Shown piece by piece: positions 25,888 to 33,831 of a DNA stretch of 64,000 nt. Each line of letters starts with the position of its first letter. Position 1 is the first letter of the stretch. This stretch comes from Nocardioides alkalitolerans (lineage in GTDB: Bacteria; Actinomycetota; Actinomycetes; Propionibacteriales; Nocardioidaceae). The position numbers and the translations under genes are program-made. A model generated the notes under the pieces. It saw nothing but the letters and a program-made list of their open reading frames with translations, was not told the origin of the DNA and did not search any database. Location: the NCBI GenBank assembly GCA_038184435.1, contig CP116227.1, positions 1,703,501-1,767,500 on the forward strand, given 5' to 3'.

Positions 25888-27014
25888 GCGACGGATCCCG
25901 GGGCGTAGACGGCGACCGCGAGTGCGTTGAGCACCGAGGCGGTGAGGGGGCCGTAGCCGAGGATCTGGGCGTCGGCCATGTCGACGAACCGGCGGTTCTC
26001 CCCCGCCGGGGTGGCCGCGAGGGCGGGCAGGCGCTCGAGCAGGCCGTCGACCCCGCCGGCGGAGGCGAGGCCGTCGGTCATCATCAGCACCAGCTCCGGC
26101 TGGGCCGCGATGAGGCCCTCGTCGGTCACGGGGCGCATGCCGGACCAGCCGATCTCGCCGGCCACGTCGTAGCCGCCGATGGCCCGCACCAGGGCGTCGG
26201 CGCCCGAGCCCTCGCCGAACATGTAGTAGATGCCCGACGTGCCCCGCACGTAGAGGAACACCGTGCGCAGCCGCTCCCCCTCATCCGCCGGCGCGACCTC
26301 GGCGATGGCGTCGGCCACCTCGGCGACCTCGGCCTCGGTGCGCTCCGCCAGCGCCTCACCGGCGTCGGGGACGCCGAGGGCCGCGGCGACCTCGGCGGTC
26401 AGGGACGACAGGTTGTCGAGCCCGCGGTGGGAGTCGACGACGACGACGGGGATGCCGGAGTCGCGCATCTGGAGCATGACGTCCCACGGACCGAGCGAGG
26501 TGTCGGTGAGGATGAGCGTCGGGTCGAGCTCGAGGATGGCCTCGGCGTTGAGGTCGTGGCCGTTCTGCGTGACGAGCGGCAGGTCCTCGGCCTCGGCGAG
26601 CTGCGTGCTGACGTCGCGGCCGATGAGGGTGTCACCGAGACCGAGCTCGAAGACGGTGCGCGACAGCGTGCCGTAGACGTCGAGCGCGAGCACCCGGTCG
26701 ACGTCCGTGATCGTGACCTCGGTGCCCTGGGCGTCGGTCACGGTGACGGGCAGGTCCGGCGTCGGGTCGGCGACGGGCTCCACCGGCGTGGGGGGCAGCA
26801 CGGCGGAGACCTCGCCCTGCCAGTCGCGCACGTCCTCGAGGGTCGTCACGTCCGCCAGGGGCGGCGCCACCTCGCCGTCGCTCCCCCCGTGGCCCCCCTG
26901 GGCCGACCCTCCGACGCCGTCGAGGCCGCAGCCGGCGAGCACGAGGGCAAGGGCGCCGGCGGCGAGCACGGAGGCGCGCCGCCGCAGCGGACGTCGGGGA
27001 GCAGAGCGGAACAT
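25884..27014 (-). CDS. hmuT: Heme-binding lipoprotein of the ABC importer
   Basis: 376 residues, lipobox LVLAGC with lipidated C29. Periplasmic-binding-protein fold of the helical-backbone (BtuF-like) type: RVLALDVYGTLSRTVFELG, IGRDVSTQLAEAEDLP, NAEAILELDPTLILTD and YYMFGEGSGADALVRAIGG. First gene of a six-gene operon (hmuT, hmuU, hmuV and three surface proteins) in which neighbours overlap or are at most 35 nt apart. Divergent from heme oxygenase across 208 bp holding two DtxR-like boxes, so it should be derepressed when iron is scarce. Confidence 0.93.
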   Translation of the reverse strand: MFRSAPRRPLRRRASVLAAGALALVLAGCGLDGVGGSAQGGHGGSDGEVAPPLADVTTLEDVRDWQGEVSAVLPPTPVEPVADPTPDLPVTVTDAQGTEVTITDVDRVLALDVYGTLSRTVFELGLGDTLIGRDVSTQLAEAEDLPLVTQNGHDLNAEAILELDPTLILTDTSLGPWDVMLQMRDSGIPVVVVDSHRGLDNLSSLTAEVAAALGVPDAGEALAERTEAEVAEVADAIAEVAPADEGERLRTVFLYVRGTSGIYYMFGEGSGADALVRAIGGYDVAGEIGWSGMRPVTDEGLIAAQPELVLMMTDGLASAGGVDGLLERLPALAATPAGENRRFVDMADAQILGYGPLTASVLNALAVAVYAPGSVA

Positions 27015-27073
27015 GCGCGGGTTCTCTCGTTCTCGTCGGGGGCCGCACCGGTTCGGGGACCGGCGGTGCGTGC

Positions 27074-27112
27074 TTAGGTTAGCCTAATCAAACTCAGGCT
27101 AGGCTTACCTGG
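27074..27112. promoter_or_regulatory. Tandem DtxR/IdeR-type iron boxes between hmuT and hmuO
   Basis: Box 1, TTAGGTTAGCCTAATCAAA (27074-27092), matches 17 of 19 positions of the DtxR consensus TTAGGTTAGCCTAACCTAA. Box 2, TCAGGCTAGGCTTACCTGG (27094-27112), is a weaker match at about 14 of 19. They sit side by side in the only divergent promoter region of the locus. Likely iron-dependent repression of the hmu operon and possibly hmuO. Confidence 0.85.
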
Positions 27113-27125
27113 GTCGGACCGCATC

Positions 27126-27166
27126 TTGACAGACTGTCGAGAAGATGTCGACACTTTGTCGAGAAG
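27126..27166 (+). promoter_or_regulatory. Candidate hmuO promoter/operator with direct repeats TGTCGAGAAG
   Basis: TTGACA at 27126-27131 could be a -35 box, with GACACT (27150-27155) a poor -10 after 18 nt. The decamer TGTCGAGAAG occurs twice (27135-27144 and 27157-27166), 22 bp apart or two helical turns, with the palindrome TGTCGACA (27146-27153) between. This suggests a second regulator on the hmuO side, apart from DtxR. Confidence 0.45.
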
Positions 27167-27222
27167 CCGCACCGCCCGCCACGACCGCCCGCACCACCCG
27201 ACCCCACCCCGGGAGCCCCGCC

Positions 27223-27882
27223 ATGACCGTCCTCGCCCACGATCTCGACGCTCCGCTCTCCACCGTCATGCGCGAGGGCTCCCAGGCCGAGCACACCGCC
27301 GCCGAGGGCTCCTCCTTCATGACGGAGCTGCTGGCCGGGCGGATCAGCGAAGCCGGCTACGCGGCGTACCTGCTGCGCCTGCGGCAGGTGTACGCCGCGC
27401 TGGAGGCCACCGCGCGGGCCCTCAGCGCCGAGCCGGCCGTGGCCGCCGTGTCGGACCCCGCCCTGGAGCGCCTCGACGCGATCGACGCCGACCTCGCGCA
27501 CTGGGCCCCGGGGGCGACGAGCGTCGAGAGCCCCGCGGCCGCGGCGTACGCCGAGCGCATCGCCTCCGCGACCGTCTGGGCGCCGCTGTTCGTCGCCCAC
27601 CACTACACGCGCTACCTGGGCGACCTCTCGGGCGGCCAGGCCATCGGCCGCATCCTCGGCCGCGAGTTCGGCCTCGTCGACGGCGTCGGCGTGGCGTTCT
27701 ACGACTTCGCCGAGATCCCCAAGCCGAAGCCCTACAAGGACGGCTACCGCGCACGCCTCGACGCTCTCGACCTGACCGCCGCCGAGAAGGCGCGGGTCGT
27801 CGACGAGGTGAAGGTGGCCTTCACCCTCAACCAGGCGCTGTTCGCCGAGCTGAGCGCCGACCTGGACCGGTACCGCCGCTGA
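27223..27882 (+). CDS. hmuO: Heme oxygenase (biliverdin-producing)
   Basis: Opens the porphyrin ring of imported heme to release iron, CO and biliverdin. 219 residues, close to corynebacterial HmuO. Heme-ligand region SQAEHTAAEGSSFM with proximal His24, the distal helix motif GDLSGGQAIGRI, and HHYTRYLGDLSG before it. ATG 27223 has GGGAG upstream; upstream in-frame codons lie in the operator region and are unlikely. Divergent from hmuT and presumably co-regulated by iron. Confidence 0.95.
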   Translation: MTVLAHDLDAPLSTVMREGSQAEHTAAEGSSFMTELLAGRISEAGYAAYLLRLRQVYAALEATARALSAEPAVAAVSDPALERLDAIDADLAHWAPGATSVESPAAAAYAERIASATVWAPLFVAHHYTRYLGDLSGGQAIGRILGREFGLVDGVGVAFYDFAEIPKPKPYKDGYRARLDALDLTAAEKARVVDEVKVAFTLNQALFAELSADLDRYRR

Positions 27883-27922
27883 CGCCCGGCGGCGTGCCCC
27901 GCCCCCGGGGTCGGCGCCGCAC

Positions 27923-27928
27923 TAGGGT
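27923..27928 (+). promoter_or_regulatory. -10 hexamer TAGGGT of the epimerase/dehydrogenase gene, leaderless type
   Basis: TAGGGT, then 6 nt, then ATG at 27935. Confidence 0.55.
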
Positions 27929-27934
27929 CGGGGC

Positions 27935-28753
27935 ATGCGCGTACTCGTCACCGGCGCCGCCGGTTCCCTCGGGCAGGTCGTCGTCGCGGGGCTGCTCGAC
28001 GCGGGCCACGAGGTCGTGGGCCTCGACCGGGCCCCTGCCCCCACCGGCTGGACCGTGCCGTGGCACACCGCGGACTGCGCCGACCCCGACGACGTGGCCG
28101 CCGTCTTCGCCGAGCAGACCGCCGGCAGCGCGCCGCTCGAGGCCGTCGTGCACCTGGCCGGCAACCCCGGCGAGGGCAGCCTGTCGGACTCCCTGACGTC
28201 CCACACGGTCACCACGGCCGCCCTGCTCGAGGCGATGCTCGTCCACCGCGTGGACCGCATCGTCTACGCCTCGTCCAACCACGCGGTCGGGGGCACGCCG
28301 CACGGCTCGTGCTCGCCCGCCGCGCCGCTGCCGGTGACCACGCCGCCGCGGCCCGACACCTACTACGGCGTCGCGAAGGTCGCCGCCGAGGCGCTCCTGC
28401 AGCTCTTCGCCGACCGCCACGGGGTGCACGCCGTCGCCTGCCGGATCGGGTCGTTCCTCGACGAGCCGACGACCGAGCGCCACCTCGCCACGTGGCTCTC
28501 CCCCGGCGACTGCGTGCGGATGGTGCTGGCGGCGCTCACCGTGCCCGCCCCCGGTTTCGCGACCCTCTACGGCGTCTCCGCCAACACCCGCGGCTGGTGG
28601 GACCTCGCCCCCGGCCGGGCCCTCGGCTACGAGCCGGTCGACGACGCGGAGGCGTACGCCGCGGGCATCGCCCCGCGTGCGGAGGACGAGGTCGAGGCCG
28701 CGCGGGTGGGCGGGCCGTTCGCGGCCGAGGAGTTCTGGCGCCCGGCGTTCTGA
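27935..28753 (+). CDS. NAD-dependent epimerase/dehydratase-family protein, uronate-dehydrogenase-like
   Basis: 272 residues, extended short-chain dehydrogenase. N-terminal NAD motif VLVTGAAGSLGQ, active-site serine in YASSNHAVGG, and catalytic YYGVAK. The C-terminal pattern (LYGVSANTRGWWDLAPGRAL, then LGYEP) resembles uronate dehydrogenases, which oxidise uronic acids to aldarolactones; that substrate is an inference. Own leaderless-type promoter 53 nt after hmuO, so it is probably not part of heme uptake. Confidence 0.82.
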   Translation: MRVLVTGAAGSLGQVVVAGLLDAGHEVVGLDRAPAPTGWTVPWHTADCADPDDVAAVFAEQTAGSAPLEAVVHLAGNPGEGSLSDSLTSHTVTTAALLEAMLVHRVDRIVYASSNHAVGGTPHGSCSPAAPLPVTTPPRPDTYYGVAKVAAEALLQLFADRHGVHAVACRIGSFLDEPTTERHLATWLSPGDCVRMVLAALTVPAPGFATLYGVSANTRGWWDLAPGRALGYEPVDDAEAYAAGIAPRAEDEVEAARVGGPFAAEEFWRPAF

Positions 28754-28806
28754 GCCGCCGGCGCTCGATCGTGCGGCGGTTCGGGTCGCCGCGCTTCACT
28801 GGGGAC

Positions 28807-29823
<1,017 letters not shown>

Positions 29824-29833
29824 CACCCCCTCG

Positions 29834-29883
29834 CGGACGTCATGCGCTGCGGCGCCCCCGACCGCCGGGGCGCATGACGTCCG
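29834..29883. repeat. 48-bp palindromic element, copy 1 (GGACGTCATGCG arms), probable bidirectional terminator
   Basis: Arms GGACGTCATGCG (29835-29846) and CGCATGACGTCC (29871-29882) around 24 nt; one further C/G pair extends it to 13 bp. It lies between the convergent aldo/keto reductase and SRPBCC genes, reaching to 4 nt from the latter's stop. An element with identical arms and identical spacer length occurs at 60893-60940. Confidence 0.8.
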
Positions 29884-29886
29884 GCG

Positions 29887-30336
29887 TCAGTCGGACAGCT
29901 CGACCAGGCGCGCCCGCAGACCGGCGACGCAGCCGGCCATCATGCGCGCGTGGTTCCACCGCAGGAGCGGGTCGAGGAGCCGCAGGAGCACGCCGGGCAC
30001 CCGGCCGAACCAGCCGCCCAGGTCGACCTCCTGCCGGTAGTCGAGCCGGGACCCGCCGTCGGTCGCGACCACGGTGAAGCGCGCCGTACCCACCAGGTCG
30101 CCGTCGATCGCCACCTCCAGCGTCGGGAGGTCGCGCCCGGCGGCGCGCAGGTGGAGCTCGAGGTCGTAGGGCAGCGTCGAGCGGCAGAGCACCACGGCGT
30201 CGTCGTCGCCCAGCCGGCCGACGGCGACGACCTGGGGCCACCAGTCGACGTACGCCGCGAGATCGAGCAGCACCGCCGCGACGGCGTCGGGCGGGTGGGG
30301 CAGCGCCCAGCGCTCGGTGAAGACGTACGCCGCCAC
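29887..30336 (-). CDS. SRPBCC-superfamily (polyketide cyclase/START-like) protein
   Basis: 149 residues, the length of a single helix-grip domain. VFTERWALPHPPDAVAAVLL opens the fold, YVDWWPQVVAV follows, and a DYRQEVDLGG strand leads to the long C-terminal helix (RMMAGCVAGLRARLVE). Such proteins bind hydrophobic ligands; no ligand can be inferred. GTG start, 7 nt after the GNAT gene stop, so co-transcribed with it. Confidence 0.82.
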   Translation of the reverse strand: MAAYVFTERWALPHPPDAVAAVLLDLAAYVDWWPQVVAVGRLGDDDAVVLCRSTLPYDLELHLRAAGRDLPTLEVAIDGDLVGTARFTVVATDGGSRLDYRQEVDLGGWFGRVPGVLLRLLDPLLRWNHARMMAGCVAGLRARLVELSD

Positions 30337-30343
30337 GCGGGCC

Positions 30344-31333
30344 TCAGCCGGCCGCGGCGCGGAACGCCGGGCGGCGCATCCACGAGGTGACGAGCGGGCG
30401 GTACCCCATCGAGGCCCAGAACGGCGTCGACCAGCCGCTCGCCCCGGCGTGGTGGAGCAGCATCGCCGCCCAGCCCTCCTCGGCGGCGCGCGCGTGCGCC
30501 GCGGCGGCGAGGACGCGACCGAGCCCGCTGGAGCGCAGGGCCGGCTCGACGAAGGCCTGCACGAGGTAGCCGGTGGGCGCCAGCCACGTGGCCCCGTTGA
30601 CCCAGGCGGCGGCCTCCGGCGGGTTCACCTGCACGAACGCGACGGGCGCGCCGTCGACCTCGGCGATCCAGGTCCATCCCTCGTCACGCGCCAGTGCCTC
30701 CCCCAGCTCACCCGCGAGGGAGGTGCGGGCGTCGGGCCGCGGGGGCACGTAGCCGAACCGGCTCTCCCAGGCGTGGAGGTCGACGGACCGGTCGAGCAGC
30801 CACGGCAGGTCCGCCGGCGCGGCCGGGCGGATGCGTACGCCGGGGGGCGGGCGCCGCCAGTCGTCGGGGTCCTCCCGGTCGAGGCCGCGGATCGCCAGGA
30901 CCGACGCCGGCCCGAAGTGGCGGGCGACCAGGGGCGCGACGAGGTCGACGTCACGACTGGCGACCACCACCGTCGCGGAGGTCTCGGCGTCGGTCGCCGC
31001 GGGGTCGGCCGCGACCTGCGCGAGCCAGCGGTCGAGCACCGCCGCCCAGGCGTCGGCGTCGGGTTCGGCGGCCCGCACCGTGAGCACGTGCGCCCGTCGG
31101 GCGACCCAGAGGAGGTCGCTCGCGCGGACGGACGCCAGTGCCCCCACGGCGCCGCTGACGAGGAGACGGTCGCCCTCCCCCGCGCTCGGCGGCGCGGGCC
31201 GCACCAGCGGGTCCACGGCGGCGAGGCGCGCAGCGTGGGCGTCGTGGAGCCGGGCCAGCCGGTCGGCGGTGTCCAGGGAGTCGCCCGCGCGGTCGTCGAC
31301 AGGGGTCGGGGAGGGCACGGTCCCATCCTGCAC
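30344..31333 (-). CDS. GNAT-family N-acetyltransferase
   Basis: 329 residues. The C-terminal half is a GNAT domain with the acetyl-CoA loop QAFVEPALRSSGLGRVLAAA, then FWASMGYRPL. The N-terminal half (about 1-160) looks like a decayed or divergent acetyltransferase fold. GTG 31333 is the longest start; GTG 31318 is possible and would free the pgm promoter, since pgm starts divergently only 17 nt away. Acceptor unknown. Confidence 0.85.
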   Translation of the reverse strand: MQDGTVPSPTPVDDRAGDSLDTADRLARLHDAHAARLAAVDPLVRPAPPSAGEGDRLLVSGAVGALASVRASDLLWVARRAHVLTVRAAEPDADAWAAVLDRWLAQVAADPAATDAETSATVVVASRDVDLVAPLVARHFGPASVLAIRGLDREDPDDWRRPPPGVRIRPAAPADLPWLLDRSVDLHAWESRFGYVPPRPDARTSLAGELGEALARDEGWTWIAEVDGAPVAFVQVNPPEAAAWVNGATWLAPTGYLVQAFVEPALRSSGLGRVLAAAAHARAAEEGWAAMLLHHAGASGWSTPFWASMGYRPLVTSWMRRPAFRAAAG

Positions 31334-31337
31334 CCAC

Positions 31338-31343
31338 TACCGT
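31338..31343 (+). promoter_or_regulatory. -10 hexamer TACCGT of the phosphosugar mutase, leaderless type
   Basis: TACCGT, then 7 nt, then ATG 31351. It lies in the 17-bp gap to the divergent GNAT gene and makes ATG 31351 the better start than GTG 31342. Confidence 0.5.
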
Positions 31344-31350
31344 GAGCGCC

Positions 31351-33048
31351 ATGAGCACCGCGGACACCAGCGCCCTGATCGCGTCGGCACGGGACTGGAT
31401 GGCCGAGGACCCCGATCCGCGCACGCGTGCGGAGCTCGCCGACGTCCTCACCGCCGTCGAGGCCGGCGACGCCGCCGCGCTGGCCGACCTGGCCGACCGC
31501 TTCGACGGCACGCTGGAGTTCGGCACGGCGGGCCTCCGCGGCGCACTCGGGCCCGGCCCGAACCGCATGAACCGGGTCGTCGTCTCCCGCGCGGCGGCCG
31601 GGCTCGCGGCGTACCTGCGGGACAACGGCGCCGGGGCGGGCGACGCGGTCGTGGTCGGGTACGACGCGCGCCGCGACTCCGACGTGTTCGCGCGGGACAC
31701 CGCCGAGATCGTGACGGGCGCGGGGCTGCGGGCCTACGTGCTCCCCCGGCCGCTGCCGACGCCGCTGCTGGCCTACGCCGTGCGCGAGCTCGGGGCCGTC
31801 GCCGGCGTGATGGTGACGGCCAGCCACAACCCGCCGGAGGACAACGGCTACAAGGTCTACCTCGGCGACGGCTGCCAGATCGTGCCGCCGGCGGACGCCG
31901 AGATCTCGGCCCGGATCGCGGCCGTCGGCGCGTTCGCCGACGTGCCGCGCGGCGACGGCGGCACCGTCCTCGACGACGAGATCGTCGACCGCTACCTCGA
32001 CACGGTCGCCGGGCTCGCCGGTGACGGCCCGCGCGACCTGCGGATCGTCTACACGCCGCTCCACGGCGTCGGTGGTGTGCCGGTGCGCCAGGTGCTGGAG
32101 ACGGCCGGCTTCGACGAGCCCTCGGTCGTGCCGGAGCAGGAGGAGCCCGACGGCACGTTCCCGACCGTCGCGTTCCCCAACCCGGAGGAGCCGGGCGCCA
32201 TGGACGCGGCGATCGCGCTCGCGGCCCGCACCGGCGCGGACCTCGTCGTGGCCAACGACCCGGACGCGGACCGGTGCGCGGCCGCCGTGCCCGTGCCGGG
32301 CGCCGACGCGGGCGACCCGAGCGGGTGGCGGATGCTGCGCGGCGACGAGGTCGGTGCGCTGCTCGCGACCCACCTCCTCGAGCGCGGCGCCCAGGGGATC
32401 TTCGCCTGCTCGATCGTCTCGTCGTCCCTGCTCGGCCGGATCGCCCGGGCCGCGGGGCAGCCGCACCTCGAGACCCTGACCGGCTTCAAGTGGATCGGGC
32501 GCGTGGAGGGCCTGGCGTTCGGCTACGAGGAGGCGCTGGGCTACTGCGTCGACCCGGGGTCGGTGCGCGACAAGGACGGCGTCTCGGCGCTGTTGATGCT
32601 CTGCGAGCAGGCCGCGGCCCTCAAGGCCGAGGGCCGCACGCTCCTCGACGCGCTCGACGACATCGCGCGCACGCACGGGCTCCACGCCACCGACCAGCTG
32701 TCGGTGCGGGTCGAGGACCTGCAGGTCATCCGCGACGCGATGGCCCGCCTGCGGGCGACGCCGCCGACCGAGCTCGGCGGTCTCGAGGTGCTCAGCGCCG
32801 AGGACCTCACGCAGGGCACCGCGGACCTGCCGCCCACCGACGGGCTGCGCTACCGCCTCGCCGACGGCGCGCGCGTGATCGTGCGACCGAGCGGCACGGA
32901 GCCGAAGATCAAGTGCTATCTCGAGGTCGTCGTGCCGGTCGAGGACGGGGACTCCGGGGAGGCCGGGGGCGTCGCCGCCGCACGCATCGTCGCCGCCCAG
33001 CGCCTCGACGCCCTCAAGCTCGGGGTGAAGGCCGCGGCCGGCCTCTGA
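31351..33048 (+). CDS. Phospho-sugar mutase (phosphopentomutase/phosphomannomutase family)
   Basis: 565 residues, alpha-D-phosphohexomutase fold. Phosphoserine loop VTASHNPPEDNGYK, metal loop NDPDADRCA, sugar loop GYEEALGYCVDP, and phosphate loop RPSGTEPKIKCY. Annotated family members act on phosphomannose or phosphoglucose. Adjacent deoC, with PNP, add, deoA and cdd nearby, makes (deoxy)ribose-1-P to 5-P conversion the likely job here (inference from context). Confidence 0.92.
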   Translation: MSTADTSALIASARDWMAEDPDPRTRAELADVLTAVEAGDAAALADLADRFDGTLEFGTAGLRGALGPGPNRMNRVVVSRAAAGLAAYLRDNGAGAGDAVVVGYDARRDSDVFARDTAEIVTGAGLRAYVLPRPLPTPLLAYAVRELGAVAGVMVTASHNPPEDNGYKVYLGDGCQIVPPADAEISARIAAVGAFADVPRGDGGTVLDDEIVDRYLDTVAGLAGDGPRDLRIVYTPLHGVGGVPVRQVLETAGFDEPSVVPEQEEPDGTFPTVAFPNPEEPGAMDAAIALAARTGADLVVANDPDADRCAAAVPVPGADAGDPSGWRMLRGDEVGALLATHLLERGAQGIFACSIVSSSLLGRIARAAGQPHLETLTGFKWIGRVEGLAFGYEEALGYCVDPGSVRDKDGVSALLMLCEQAAALKAEGRTLLDALDDIARTHGLHATDQLSVRVEDLQVIRDAMARLRATPPTELGGLEVLSAEDLTQGTADLPPTDGLRYRLADGARVIVRPSGTEPKIKCYLEVVVPVEDGDSGEAGGVAAARIVAAQRLDALKLGVKAAAGL

Positions 33049-33088
33049 GGCGCAAGAGCCTGGGCGCCCCGTCCCGGCCGACGCCTCC

Positions 33089-33094
33089 TATGCT
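33089..33094 (+). promoter_or_regulatory. -10 hexamer TATGCT of deoC, leaderless type
   Basis: TATGCT, then 6 nt, then GTG 33101. Confidence 0.5.
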
Positions 33095-33100
33095 GGCGCG

Positions 33101-33808
33101 GTGACCGACGCGCAGACCCCCGAGCCCACGCCCGCCGACGAGCCGACGGCGGCCGAGGTCGCCCGTCTCATCGACCACACCCTGCTCAAGCCCGAGGCGA
33201 CGCGGGCCGACGTCGAGGCGCTCGTCGCCGAGGCCGCCGAGCTGGGCGTCTACTCCGTGTGCGTCTCGCCGAACATGCTGCCGCTGACCGTGCCCGCGGG
33301 CCTGAAGGTCGCCGTCGTCTGCGGCTTCCCGAGCGGCAAGCACACCTCGACCGTCAAGGCGGCCGAGGCCGCGGAGGCCGTCGCGAACGGCGCCGACGAG
33401 ATCGACATGGTCATCGACGTGGGCGCGGCCGTCGAGGGCCGGTACGCCGACGTGCAGGCCGACGTCGCCGCCGTCCGGGCCGCGGTCCCGGCGCCCACCG
33501 TGCTCAAGGTGATCATCGAGTCCGCGGCCCTGTCCGACGAGGCGATCGTGGCCGTGAGCCGCGCCTCCGCCGCGGCCGGAGCGGACTTCGTCAAGACCTC
33601 CACCGGCTTCCACCCGGCCGGGGGCGCCTCCGAGCACGCCGTCCGCCTCATGGCGGAGACCGTGGCGCCCGCGCTGGGCGTCAAGGCCTCGGGCGGCGTC
33701 CGCACCCTCGAGCAGGCGCGCACGATGATCGCGGCCGGCGCCACCCGGCTCGGCGTCTCGGGCTCGCGCGCCCTGCTGGGCGGCGGTCCGGCCGCGGGCG
33801 GCTACTGA
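33101..33808 (+). CDS. deoC: Deoxyribose-phosphate aldolase
   Basis: Cleaves 2-deoxyribose-5-phosphate to acetaldehyde and glyceraldehyde-3-phosphate. 235 residues. LIDHTLLKPEAT at the N-terminus, EIDMVIDVGA, the proton-relay region LKVIIESA, the Schiff-base lysine in DFVKTSTGF, and phosphate site GVKASGGVRT. Downstream step of nucleoside catabolism after the phosphorylases and the mutase directly upstream. Confidence 0.96.
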   Translation: MTDAQTPEPTPADEPTAAEVARLIDHTLLKPEATRADVEALVAEAAELGVYSVCVSPNMLPLTVPAGLKVAVVCGFPSGKHTSTVKAAEAAEAVANGADEIDMVIDVGAAVEGRYADVQADVAAVRAAVPAPTVLKVIIESAALSDEAIVAVSRASAAAGADFVKTSTGFHPAGGASEHAVRLMAETVAPALGVKASGGVRTLEQARTMIAAGATRLGVSGSRALLGGGPAAGGY

Positions 33809-33831
33809 GCCCCACGCCCGCTGCCGGTCCC

